Shown here piece by piece: positions 56,365-64,000 of a stretch of 64,000 nucleotides of DNA. Made by a program: the position numbers and the translations under genes. Origin of the DNA: Vulcanimicrobiota bacterium (GTDB taxonomy: Bacteria > Vulcanimicrobiota > Vulcanimicrobiia > Vulcanimicrobiales > Vulcanimicrobiaceae); NCBI GenBank assembly GCA_027307235.1, contig DAHUXH010000013.1, positions 124,001 through 188,000 of the forward strand, in the 5' to 3' direction. How positions within the stretch are numbered: position 1 is the first letter of the stretch; each line of letters begins with the position of its first letter. Under the pieces are notes generated by a model. That model saw nothing but the letters and a program-made list of their open reading frames with translations, was not told the DNA's origin and ran no database searches.

Positions 56365-57204
56365 GTGTCGGCTGTACCCATCTCCGAAACGGAGTTCGCG
56401 CAACTGCGCGATCTCATCCGCGAACGCTTCGGCATTTATTACGACGACACCAAGCAGTTCTTGCTGCAGAGCCGCTTGCAGACGCGTTTGCTCAAATGCG
56501 GCATCGACTCATTTGCGGCATACTGCCGCTTTCTCGTCGTCGATCCGCGGCGCGAGAACGAATGGAGTGAACTCGCGTCGGTCCTCTCCAATAATGAAAC
56601 GTATTTTTTCCGTGAGCGCTCGCAACTCGATATCCTAGCCAACGAGGTGGTGGGCGATGCGCTCAAGAGCGGCGGGCGGCTGCGCGTGTGGTCGGCCGCC
56701 TGCTCTACGGGCGAGGAGCCGCTGTCGCTCGCCATGACGTTGCTTGAGAGCCGGCGCATCGGTCCGGCGGCCATCACGATCAAAGCCGGAGATCTGTCAC
56801 CGCGTGCCTTGGAAAAGGCGGGTGCCGGCTTCTATCGCGAGCTGTCGTTTCGCGCGACGCCCGTCAACATGGTTCAGAAGTATTTCCGGCCGTTTGACAA
56901 CGGGTTTTCGATCAAGGAAGAGGTGAAGCGAATGGTGGAGTTCTTTCGCATCAACCTGATCGACCCGGAGGCCGTCGCGGCGGTCGGCGTGATGGATGCC
57001 ATCTTCTGCCGCAACGTCCTGATCTATTTCGATAAGCCGACGCAGAAAACGGTGGTTCAAAATTTCGCACGCGTTCTGCGCCCCGGGGGCTATCTGTTCT
57101 TGGGACATGCGGAGTCGATCATGCGCCTGACCGATCTCTACGAACCCGTGGTGACCGATAGCGCCATCTACTACCGATTGAAAATGAATCATGCAGCAGA
57201 TTAG
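56365..57204 (+). CDS. cheR: chemotaxis protein methyltransferase CheR
   Basis: 279 aa. N-terminal helical domain (FAQLRDLIRERFGIYYDDTK), then NNETYFFRE, the SAM motif VWSAACSTGEEPLSLAM and FCRNVLIYFD, followed by GGYLFLGHAESI. Methylates glutamates of chemoreceptors. GTG start; overlaps cheB by 14 bp. No CheA/CheW is visible in the window. Confidence 0.95.
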   Translation: MSAVPISETEFAQLRDLIRERFGIYYDDTKQFLLQSRLQTRLLKCGIDSFAAYCRFLVVDPRRENEWSELASVLSNNETYFFRERSQLDILANEVVGDALKSGGRLRVWSAACSTGEEPLSLAMTLLESRRIGPAAITIKAGDLSPRALEKAGAGFYRELSFRATPVNMVQKYFRPFDNGFSIKEEVKRMVEFFRINLIDPEAVAAVGVMDAIFCRNVLIYFDKPTQKTVVQNFARVLRPGGYLFLGHAESIMRLTDLYEPVVTDSAIYYRLKMNHAAD

Positions 57205-58282
57205 AGTTCTCGTCGTCGACGACTCCGCGTTCATGCGGCGCGCCATCACCAAAATGCTCGAGAGCGAACCCGAGATCACGGTGTGCGCCACGGCGCGCAA
57301 CGGTGAAGATGCGGTGAACAAGGCGCTCGCGGAGCGTCCCGACATCATTACGATGGACGTAGAGATGCCCGGCATCGGGGGACTCGAGGCGGTGCGCGAG
57401 ATCGTCGCGCAACACAAGGTGCCGATCATCATGGTCAGCGCATTGACGCGTGAGGGCGCGGACACGACCTTCCGCGCGCTTGAAGCCGGCGCCGTCGACT
57501 TCATTCCGAAACCCGACTCCGCTTACGTGAATATCGGCGACGTTGCGCGCGATCTGATCGCGAAGGTCCGCACGTTCGCGCGGCGCGGTGCGCAACCGCT
57601 CGCCGGGCACCGGACCGACGTTTCCGCGCTCCGGCCGGAACCTCAGCGCCGCGTCGACGTCGTCGTCGAGCCGGTTCGCGAGCGCGGCGCGCGCTCGCGG
57701 TATGACGTGGTCGCCATCGGAACCTCGACCGGCGGTCCGGTAGCGCTCTCACGTTTGGTTCCGGCGTTGCCGGAGCATTTCGCGACCCCGATGATCATCG
57801 TGCAGCATATGCCGCTCGGGTTCACGCGACCACTGGCCGAACGCTTGAATTCGCTGAGCAAAGTGCACGTGCGCGAGGCCGAGGAGGGCATGACCGTGCA
57901 AGCGGGTGTCGCGTTGATCATTCCGTCGGGAAAGCAGGTGCGTTTGCAGCGCACGAGCGGCGAGGTCACGGTGCATCTGCGTGACGACGACGGCAAGGCG
58001 CTCCACGTGCCGAGTGTCGACGTGATGACCGAGACGGTCTCCGACATGTATGGCTCCGCCGCCATCGGCGTCATCATGACCGGGATGGGACAAGACGGCG
58101 TGACGGGATTGCGGCGCCTCAAAGAGCGCGGCGGCTACGTGATCGGTCAAGATGAAGCGACATGCGTCGTGTACGGTATGCCGCGCGCGGCAGCACGGGC
58201 CGGTTTGGTGGACCGTGTCGCGCCGCTCGATCATATTCCGGGAATTCTGTGCGACTTGACCGGATCGATCGCCCCGCGCTAG
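57191..58282 (+). CDS. cheB: protein-glutamate methylesterase/glutaminase CheB
   Basis: 363 aa. Response-regulator receiver (VLVVDDSAFMRR; phospho-acceptor in IITMDVEMPGIGG; lysine in DFIPKPD), a linker rich in Arg/Val/Pro, then the esterase domain with GTSTGGP (catalytic Ser), QHMPLGFT (His) and MTGMGQDG (Asp). Removes methyl groups added by CheR; coupled translationally to it. Confidence 0.96.
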   Translation: MQQIRVLVVDDSAFMRRAITKMLESEPEITVCATARNGEDAVNKALAERPDIITMDVEMPGIGGLEAVREIVAQHKVPIIMVSALTREGADTTFRALEAGAVDFIPKPDSAYVNIGDVARDLIAKVRTFARRGAQPLAGHRTDVSALRPEPQRRVDVVVEPVRERGARSRYDVVAIGTSTGGPVALSRLVPALPEHFATPMIIVQHMPLGFTRPLAERLNSLSKVHVREAEEGMTVQAGVALIIPSGKQVRLQRTSGEVTVHLRDDDGKALHVPSVDVMTETVSDMYGSAAIGVIMTGMGQDGVTGLRRLKERGGYVIGQDEATCVVYGMPRAAARAGLVDRVAPLDHIPGILCDLTGSIAPR

Positions 58283-58337
58283 GAGGCTCCCAGGCTCCTA
58301 GGAGGCGATGATCCATGTGTGACATAATCTCGGCGGA

Positions 58338-59198
58338 GTGTCAGATGAGGAACCGCATCCGCATCACGTGACGACTGCGACAAGCCGCCAGCCGCGCCCA
58401 TACGTGATCGGCGGGGTGGAGTATTCACGCGAGGAGATCGTCCACAAGTTCCTGCATTTGGTCAAGTACGTCGCGGGACGAATTTCGGTCAACCTCCCGT
58501 CGAATGTCGAGATCAACGATCTCATCAATGACGGCATTCTCGGCCTGATCGATGCCATCGAAAAGTACGACGACGCGCGCGGCGTCAAGTTTGAGACCTA
58601 CGCGATCACCCGCATCAACGGTGCGATTCTCGACGCGCTGCGCTCGCTGGACTGGGTTCCGCGCGCGGTGCGCCAGCGCGCGCGCGAACTCGAACGAGCG
58701 TTTCAGGACCTCGAAAGCAGCCTCGGACGTATGCCGACGGAAAGTGAACTCGCGCAACGCTTGGGCATCAGTCAAAAGGAACTCGATCAGTTGCTGCAGC
58801 GCGTTCGCGGAACGTCGGTGCTCTCGCTCGAGGAGTTTCTTCCCAACGAAAAAGGCTACGAGATCCCATTGGTCGACACACTCAAAGACAGCGACAACGA
58901 CGTCACGTCGGAGGTTGAAGCCAACGAGATTCGCGATGCGCTGATGCGTGCGGTTGCGGATCTGCCGCCGCAAGAGCGGACAGTCATCACCCTCTATTAT
59001 TTCGAGGGCCAAACGCTCAAAGAGATCAAGGGCACGCTCGGCGTCTCCGAATCGCGCGTCTCTCAGGTGCACACGCAGGCGGTGAGCCGGTTGCGTGCGC
59101 GCCTGCGAGAACTGCGCGGCGACCTCGGTTATCGCGAGGCCGACGTGTTCGAGCGCAAATACCTGCGAAAAGCCGTCCGGACCGAGGGCAAAGAATGA
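58338..59198 (+). CDS. flagellar-type sigma factor (FliA/WhiG family)
   Basis: 286 aa, GTG start. Region 2 contains INDLINDGILGLIDAIEKYDDARGVKFETYA, followed by RINGAILDALRSLDWVPRAVR, a FliA/WhiG signature, region 3 GRMPTESELAQRLGIS, and region 4 LPPQERTVITLYYFEGQTLKEI. It lies directly behind cheB and ahead of a flagellar hook-length gene, so it probably drives late motility genes. The preceding 55 bp hold a GC-rich near-palindrome (CTAGGAG...CTCCTAG). Confidence 0.92.
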   Translation: MSDEEPHPHHVTTATSRQPRPYVIGGVEYSREEIVHKFLHLVKYVAGRISVNLPSNVEINDLINDGILGLIDAIEKYDDARGVKFETYAITRINGAILDALRSLDWVPRAVRQRARELERAFQDLESSLGRMPTESELAQRLGISQKELDQLLQRVRGTSVLSLEEFLPNEKGYEIPLVDTLKDSDNDVTSEVEANEIRDALMRAVADLPPQERTVITLYYFEGQTLKEIKGTLGVSESRVSQVHTQAVSRLRARLRELRGDLGYREADVFERKYLRKAVRTEGKE

Positions 59199-59228
59199 GG
59201 TAGACCGCGAGGAGGGGAACCCCTGCGC

Positions 59229-59555
59229 ATGGCAATCCGGCCTGCCGACCTTCAGCTTGCGTATCTCGCCGCCCCGCAGAATGCGGCGGTGGCCAACCGC
59301 GCTCAGGAAGCCCCCGGGGTCGCTCAGGCGGCCAATGCCGCCGCCTTCGCCGAGCAGGTCAAACAACGCGAAGAGTCGATTGAGCAGACCGCTCACGCCG
59401 AGGGCACCAAGATTCGTCCCGATCAGGACAACCGCGACGCGCACGAACACCAGAAGCGCAGGCGCGGCCGGCGACCGCAGCCGTTCCAAGCCGCTACACC
59501 GGAGCCCGTTGACGGGCTCCCCGGCGAGCAGCACACCATCGATTTCATCGCGTAG
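59229..59555 (+). CDS. small hypothetical protein of the flagellar cluster
   Basis: 108 aa. Ala/Gln-rich N-terminus (LQLAYLAAPQNAAVANRAQ), a charged helix (AAFAEQVKQREESIEQTAHA), and a basic C-terminus (HEHQKRRRGRRPQPF) ending DFIA. It lies 30 bp after the sigma gene and 6 bp before fliK. Small proteins at this position occur in other flagellar operons, but no family is recognised. Confidence 0.7.
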   Translation: MAIRPADLQLAYLAAPQNAAVANRAQEAPGVAQAANAAAFAEQVKQREESIEQTAHAEGTKIRPDQDNRDAHEHQKRRRGRRPQPFQAATPEPVDGLPGEQHTIDFIA

Positions 59556-59561
59556 GGCATC

Positions 59562-61406
59562 GTGTCAGGGTTCGATCCGCTGGCAGCCCTGAGCCAACAG
59601 ATCGTTGCCGCGGCCCAGTCCGCCATCGCCGACGCGACGCTCGATCTCGGTATTGCTGCCGAGGTGCTTCAATCTCGGATCGCCGTTGGAGACGTGCTGA
59701 TGGCGACGGTCTTGCCGCCACAAAACGGCGCCGATCAACTCCAAATCCTGGGCCAGAGCGTCATCGCGCAACTGCCTCCCGGCATCCATCCCGGCGAGAC
59801 CATCGCGCTGCAAGTGACCGGCTTTTCCGGCAACAGCATCCTCGTTCACAACCTCGGGACGGTCGATCCCAACAATCCGCCGCCTGCCCTTGTGACCGAA
59901 CTCCCGTCGAAGGCCCCGCAGACGGCGACCCTGACGACGATCGTGCCGCGCGAGCCGGCGCCTCCCGTTCCCGCGTCGCCGAGCGGATCGTCTGCCGCGC
60001 CTGCGGCACAGGCTCCGCCCGCGACACCACCGGTCGCGCCTCCGCGCGCCGTCTTCGTGGCGGCATCGGTTCAGCCCACCGCGACGCCGCCGGCGGCTGC
60101 GCCGAACGCTCCGAGCGCGCCGCCGCTTCAGTCTCCGGTTTCGCAGACCCCGCCGATCGCGCCGGCGCCGGTGGTCGGCGACCTGGAAGCGCGCATCGTC
60201 GCGTCGCGCGCCGCCGAACTGCGCGCCGTCGTCTCAGAAGCCAAGGACGCCCGCGACGCGATCCCGCCCTCGGCATTTCGTTCCGCCCCGCCGACGATCA
60301 CGCAGCGCGAGGCCGCTCCGGTTCAGGGCAACGCACCGAACGACGCCGCCGGGGTGTTGCTCGCGCGACTGCGGTTGCCGCGAACGCAGGTGCTTATCGC
60401 GGCCACGCGACTGGTTGAGAGCGCGCCGCGCGCCGTGAGCGCTGCATTCGCGAAGCTCGATCAACTGCTTGCCGCGCACGGCAGCGAGCAGCGCACGATC
60501 ACGTTGCGCAATCTCCTCGGATTCTTGCGCAACATCGATCCGGGAAACGAACGCGCGCTGCCCGAGCGCATCGCGGCGTACGTTTCCAACGTCATTCAAG
60601 GCACGGAGGCCAAACTCGCGGATCTGCTGCGCGCCATACGCGATGGCGCCGCACCGGCGATGACCGCAGCGAACGATGAGGAGACCGCGCCGCCGGCGGT
60701 ACGGACCGCAACGGCGGCGCCGCAAACACAACAGCAGTCACAAACACAACAGCAGTCGCCGGCGCAACCGCAGTCACAACCGCAGGTTCTAGGCTTTCAC
60801 GACGCGCGCGATCTACCGAACACGGCTGCACTTGCGCGCGCGGCCGAACGCTCGGCGGCGGTGGACGGAGACCTCAAAACGCTGCTGCTCTCGTTGACAC
60901 GCACCCCGCCGCAAAACGCGTCGCCGCAACTCGTGCAGGCGCTGGGTGAAGCGCTGACGGCCGTGAGCGCTGCGCAGATGCAGGCGCTTGCCACCGCGAG
61001 CGATCCGCGCGGCATCATGCTCTCGCTGCCGGTCTTCTTTCACGACGGCGGGCAGGCGACGCACGTGCGCATCTCGCGGGACGCACACCAGACCGGCAAG
61101 ACGCTGGATGCGGCGAATTTTCACATCGCGTTCGTGCTGGACACCAAAACGCTTGGAACGGTCGCGATTGAACTCGAGACCGTCGGGCGCGCGGTCAAGG
61201 TCGACGTCAAGACCGAGCGCGCGAGTGCGTCGCAGCGCTTTGCCTCCTCGCTCGACGAGTTGCGCGGCCGGCTGGAAAAATTGAGCTACCGCGTGGCGTC
61301 GATGCGAACCGCCGAGGTCGCGCGATCGCGGCCCGAACCGCCGCCGTCGACGGGCGGCGCGCCGAGCGTGCGGCGCGCCGACCCGCATGTGGATCTGCAA
61401 GCATGA
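59562..61406 (+). CDS. fliK: flagellar hook-length control protein FliK-like
   Basis: 614 aa, GTG start. A long Pro/Ala/Gln-rich, presumably disordered middle (about residues 110-250 and a second Gln/Thr-rich tract near 380-410) separates an N-terminal domain with an SH3-like stretch from the C-terminal FliK_C domain. The latter has FHIAFVLDTKTLGTVAIELE, VKVDVKTERASASQRF and LDELRGRLEKLSYRVASMR. FliK measures hook length and triggers the export switch through FlhB. The next gene encodes an FlhB C-terminal homologue, overlapping by 4 bp. Confidence 0.85.
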   Translation: MSGFDPLAALSQQIVAAAQSAIADATLDLGIAAEVLQSRIAVGDVLMATVLPPQNGADQLQILGQSVIAQLPPGIHPGETIALQVTGFSGNSILVHNLGTVDPNNPPPALVTELPSKAPQTATLTTIVPREPAPPVPASPSGSSAAPAAQAPPATPPVAPPRAVFVAASVQPTATPPAAAPNAPSAPPLQSPVSQTPPIAPAPVVGDLEARIVASRAAELRAVVSEAKDARDAIPPSAFRSAPPTITQREAAPVQGNAPNDAAGVLLARLRLPRTQVLIAATRLVESAPRAVSAAFAKLDQLLAAHGSEQRTITLRNLLGFLRNIDPGNERALPERIAAYVSNVIQGTEAKLADLLRAIRDGAAPAMTAANDEETAPPAVRTATAAPQTQQQSQTQQQSPAQPQSQPQVLGFHDARDLPNTAALARAAERSAAVDGDLKTLLLSLTRTPPQNASPQLVQALGEALTAVSAAQMQALATASDPRGIMLSLPVFFHDGGQATHVRISRDAHQTGKTLDAANFHIAFVLDTKTLGTVAIELETVGRAVKVDVKTERASASQRFASSLDELRGRLEKLSYRVASMRTAEVARSRPEPPPSTGGAPSVRRADPHVDLQA

Positions 61407-61699
61407 ACCGCCGCTTCTTGGACTTCCGGAAAAACCAGAATCCCCGGCCGGCGGCCGCGGCGTTGGAGTACGACATTCTCAAGCCGGACCCGCCGCGCAT
61501 ACTTGCGACGGGCCGCGGGTTGATGGCCGACGAGATCGTGCGGCTGGCCAAGGAGCACAACATTCCGTTGCACGAGGATGCGATGCTCGTCGAAGCCCTG
61601 TCGCGTCTGGACGTGACCGATTACGTCCCGCGCGAACTTTACGCCGTGGTTGCTGAAGTGCTCGCCTTCGTCTACCGATTGGATGCGGGGAAGCTTTGA
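61403..61699 (+). CDS. FlhB C-terminal-domain homologue (EscU/YscU family, YlqH-like)
   Basis: 98 aa. AAALEYDILKPDPPRILATGRG corresponds to the start of the FlhB cytoplasmic domain and ADEIVRLAKEHNIPLHEDAMLVEAL to its conserved core. VPRELYAVVAEVLAFVYRL ends the domain. The membrane part is absent and the self-cleaving NPTH sequence is replaced. Similar free-standing paralogues (FlhX/YlqH) are known beside flagellar genes. Its last codons form part of the outer stem of element E. Confidence 0.87.
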   Translation: MNRRFLDFRKNQNPRPAAAALEYDILKPDPPRILATGRGLMADEIVRLAKEHNIPLHEDAMLVEALSRLDVTDYVPRELYAVVAEVLAFVYRLDAGKL

Positions 61700-61789
61700 T
61701 TTCCGCCAGGCCTTCGTTGCGGCGAGCCTCGTGTACCGTAGTCACACTTCGGCTCGTCGCGCCTCGGCCTGACGAAAATCGAAGCTTCC
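61689..61789 (+). repeat. hairpin repeat element, copy E (overlapping the flhB-like stop codon)
   Basis: Outer stem GGAAGCTT...AAGCTTCC (starting 8 nt before the stop codon), ATTTCCGCCAGGCCTTCGTTG, inner arm CGGCGAGCC, CTCGTGTAC, loop CGTA, then GTCACACTTCGG (one inserted C), CTCGTCG, CGCCTCGGCCTGACG. The rest of the gap to ftsY (to 61867) has an AT-rich stretch that may hold the ftsY promoter. Confidence 0.9.
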
Positions 61790-61867
61790 TAATAGATTAT
61801 CTTTAGCTGGGGAGTTTTCTTATTTTATCGAACAGGAGTTCGATGGCGGGTGGGGTAAGAGGCTGGG

Positions 61868-62782
61868 GTGAGTTGGCTTGCACGGCTGAAGGCCTCGTTT
61901 GGGCGCGCTCGGGAGACTATGGCGGCGGTGCAGCGCCTGGGCCGTGCGCGGGTACCGATCACTCCTGAGTTTTGGGATGATTTCGAGGAGGCGTTGATCC
62001 TCGCGGATTTCGGCGTTCCCACGACGGAGAAGATCGTCGGCGGTCTCAAGACCGTCGCCAAGCAAGAAGCATGGAAGACGAGCGATCAGGTCGTGGATCG
62101 CTTCCAGCGTGACGTGGAGCGGTTTCTCACACTGCCCGGCGGTGAACTGCACGTCAACGGCAAGCGGCCGATGGTGATCTTCGTTGTCGGCGTCAACGGC
62201 AGCGGCAAGACGACGACCATCGGCAAACTTGCGACGCGCTTGCAACGCGAGGGCAAACGCGTGCTCCTCGTCGCCGCCGACACCTTCCGCGCGGCGGCCG
62301 CCGAGCAGCTCACGATCTGGGCGCAGCGCAGCGGTGCGGAAATCGTGCGCGGCACGGAAGGCGCCGACCCCGCGTCGGTCGTCTTCGATGGTATGCAGGC
62401 CGCGAAAGCGCGCAATGTCGACGTCGCGATCGTCGATACCGCCGGACGCCTGCAAACGAAGACCAATCTCATGGAAGAATTGAAGAAGATGCGGCGCGTG
62501 GTCGAACGCGAGACCGGCGGCGCACCGGGCGAAACGCTGCTCGTCGTCGACGGCACGACCGGCCAGAACGCGATTTCGCAAGCGCGGCTCTTTCACGAGG
62601 CCACCCAGCTCACCGGCATCGTCATCACCAAACTCGACTCCACCGCCAAAGGCGGTGTCGTCGTCGCGATCGTCGATGCGCTGGAGATTCCCGTGAAGTT
62701 CGTTGGTTTGGGCGAACAGCCCGACGACCTCCGGCCCTTCACGCCGTCGGAATTCGTCGGCGCAATCTTTGAAGGCGAGTGA
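61868..62782 (+). CDS. ftsY: signal recognition particle receptor FtsY
   Basis: 304 aa, GTG start after AAGAGG. SRP GTPase NG domain: [17 protein letters not shown] (P-loop), [45 protein letters not shown] and [12 protein letters not shown]. The acidic membrane-binding A domain of E. coli is missing; only the short amphipathic N-terminus ([18 protein letters not shown]) remains, as in Gram-positives. Upstream is motility, but the sequence is FtsY rather than FlhF. Confidence 0.95.
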   Translation: MSWLARLKASFGRARETMAAVQRLGRARVPITPEFWDDFEEALILADFGVPTTEKIVGGLKTVAKQEAWKTSDQVVDRFQRDVERFLTLPGGELHVNGKRPMVIFVVGVNGSGKTTTIGKLATRLQREGKRVLLVAADTFRAAAAEQLTIWAQRSGAEIVRGTEGADPASVVFDGMQAAKARNVDVAIVDTAGRLQTKTNLMEELKKMRRVVERETGGAPGETLLVVDGTTGQNAISQARLFHEATQLTGIVITKLDSTAKGGVVVAIVDALEIPVKFVGLGEQPDDLRPFTPSEFVGAIFEGE

Positions 62783-62789
62783 CCGGCAC

Positions 62790-62817
62790 TTGGCACACCG
62801 CCCTGCTAGTGTGATAG
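62790..62817 (+). promoter_or_regulatory. candidate recA promoter with overlapping inverted repeat
   Basis: TTGGCA, 16-bp spacer, TGATAG. GTGTG and CACAC flank the -10 region (62809-62827). No GAAC-N4-GTTC box is present here. Confidence 0.4.
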
Positions 62818-62855
62818 TAGAGCACACCGACACAAGAAAGAGAGAACGACAGCAG

Positions 62856-63899
62856 ATGGCAGCGCAAGACGAACGACAGGCGGCTCTCGGAAATGCCCTT
62901 GCACAGATCGAGCGGCAATTCGGTAAGGGCGCGATCATGCGGATGGGCGAGTATCAGGAGCGCATGGCCTTCGAAGTCGTGCCGACCGGATCGATCGCTC
63001 TCGATCTCGCGCTCGGCGTCGGCGGGCTTCCGCGCGGTCGCATCATCGAAATCTACGGACCCGAGTCGGGCGGTAAGACGACGCTCGCGCTGCACGCGAT
63101 CGCCGAAGCGCAGAAGGGCGGCGGCACCGCGGCCTTCGTCGACGTCGAGCACGCGCTCGACCCGAATTACGCGGCCGCGATCGGCGTCGATCTCGACAAC
63201 CTGCTGGTCTCGCAGCCTGACACCGGCGAGCAGGCGCTCGAGATCGCCGAGATGCTCGTACGCAGCAACGCGGTTGACGTGATCGTCGTCGACTCGGTCG
63301 CGGCACTCGTGACCAAGGCGGAGCTTGAAGGCGACATGGGCGACGCACACGTCGGCCTGCAAGCGCGTTTGATGTCTCAGGCGCTGCGCAAACTCACCGC
63401 CGCGATCTCGCGCAGCAAGTCGGTGATGATCTTCATCAACCAATTGCGCGAGAAAGTCGGTGTGATGTTCGGCAATCCCGAGACGACCTCGGGCGGACGC
63501 GCGCTGAAGTTCTACGCCTCGATACGCCTTGACGTGCGCAAGCTCGAACAGATCAAGGTCGGCCAGGACGTCGTCGGCTCGCGCACGCGCGTCAAGATCG
63601 TCAAGAACAAAGTCGCGCCGCCGTTCCGTCAGGCCGAGTTCGATATGACATACGGTCGCGGCATCTCCAAGATGGGCTCGATTCTCGACGTCGCGCTCGA
63701 GCAGAATATCGTCGGCAAGAGCGGTTCGTGGTACACCTACGGCGAGCAGCGCATCGGGCAAGGCCGGGAGAACGCGAAGTCGTTTCTCGAAGAGCATACC
63801 GACGTCGCAAGCGAGATCGAAACGAAGATTCGCGAACACCTCGGGACCACGATGTCCCGGAACGGTCATGCGACCGCGGTTGCCGCCACTGAAGAATGA
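62856..63899 (+). CDS. recA: recombinase RecA
   Basis: 347 aa from ATG 62856 ([19 protein letters not shown]). Walker [52 protein letters not shown], the L2 region [18 protein letters not shown] and [12 protein letters not shown]. Central to homologous recombination and SOS signalling. Its stop overlaps the recX start (ATGA). Confidence 0.98.
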   Translation: MAAQDERQAALGNALAQIERQFGKGAIMRMGEYQERMAFEVVPTGSIALDLALGVGGLPRGRIIEIYGPESGGKTTLALHAIAEAQKGGGTAAFVDVEHALDPNYAAAIGVDLDNLLVSQPDTGEQALEIAEMLVRSNAVDVIVVDSVAALVTKAELEGDMGDAHVGLQARLMSQALRKLTAAISRSKSVMIFINQLREKVGVMFGNPETTSGGRALKFYASIRLDVRKLEQIKVGQDVVGSRTRVKIVKNKVAPPFRQAEFDMTYGRGISKMGSILDVALEQNIVGKSGSWYTYGEQRIGQGRENAKSFLEEHTDVASEIETKIREHLGTTMSRNGHATAVAATEE

Positions 63900-64000
63900 G
63901 CACGTCGGCGCGGGTCACCGCGCTACGGATGCTCGCACAGCGTCGTCTGACGCAAGCGCAGCTTTGGCAGAAACTCGAACGCCGCGGATTTCCCGATGAG
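63896..64000 (+). CDS. recX: regulatory protein RecX, N-terminal part (cut by the window edge)
   Basis: 35 codons visible: [20 protein letters not shown] followed by [15 protein letters not shown]. The pattern of repeated helices ([23 protein letters not shown]) is that of RecX, a modulator of RecA filaments. Translational coupling to recA through ATGA supports it. Confidence 0.88.
   Translation, partial: MSTSARVTALRMLAQRRLTQAQLWQKLERRGFPDE

Noticed and set aside
62783-62855. LexA site in front of recA
   Set aside because: No GAAC-N4-GTTC box; only a 5-bp GTGTG/CACAC repeat that could be chance.

Overview
The window is high-GC, densely packed bacterial chromosome with no rRNA, prophage or insertion sequence. 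The gene order yacL-type PIN/TRAM, ispD, ispF, (gltX position), cysE, cysS, rlmB, sigH ... rpmG, secE, nusG, rplK, rplA, rplJ, rplL is the one known from Bacillus and other Firmicutes. Base composition and several unusual fusions do not fit Firmicutes. The combination of a tal-pgi fusion, a sigH-type sigma factor, a WhiG/FliA sigma and flagellar genes would suit a Terrabacteria-type phylum such as Candidatus Eremiobacterota (WPS-2). That placement is inference and needs a marker-gene tree.

Layout. 1-5.7 kb (minus): pentose-phosphate block tkt, tal-pgi fusion, gnd. 5.8-8.4 kb (plus): dapD, an aminotransferase that may be DapC, and an F420-reductase-like Rossmann protein. 8.4-12 kb (minus): radA, formimidoyltransferase, aldehyde dehydrogenase. 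12-22.8 kb (plus): a long row with overlapping or nearly touching ends (cmk, plsC, ispH, polyprenyl synthase, giant GT-C fusion, yebC, PASTA protein, rpe, thiL, pyridoxal-kinase-like). 22.8-34.3 kb: rpmB (minus), then fakA-plsX-fakB, hemW, the yacL/isp/cys block and sigH. The gltX slot holds only an anticodon-binding domain.

34.3-42.4 kb is an accessory stretch that interrupts the Bacillus-like order between sigH and rpmG. It holds four tRNAs, a perfect GAAC-N4-GTTC box, an M-box (Mg2+) riboswitch with intrinsic terminator driving a non-canonical Nramp transporter, a lipoprotein and a methionine-sulfoxide reductase fused to a hemerythrin-like domain. 42.4-47.5 kb is the rpmG/secE/nusG/ribosomal stalk region, with an Xre-RES toxin-antitoxin module inserted between nusG and rplK. 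47.5-55 kb (minus) carries M13 and M48 peptidases, a membrane pyrophosphatase and a membrane-anchored PAS-SARP regulator. 55.1-61.7 kb (plus) has a geranylgeranyl-reductase-family enzyme and a chemotaxis/flagellar group (cheR, cheB, fliA/whiG-type sigma, fliK, flhB C-terminal homologue). ftsY, recA and the start of recX end the window.

The most striking unexplained signal is a family of about 100-bp hairpin elements, five complete copies plus fragments. Every complete copy starts at or within about 55 nt of a stop codon and lies in the same orientation relative to the gene upstream. Arm sequences differ between copies but co-vary, so pairing is kept. It looks like a structured 3'-end RNA or transcription-end element.
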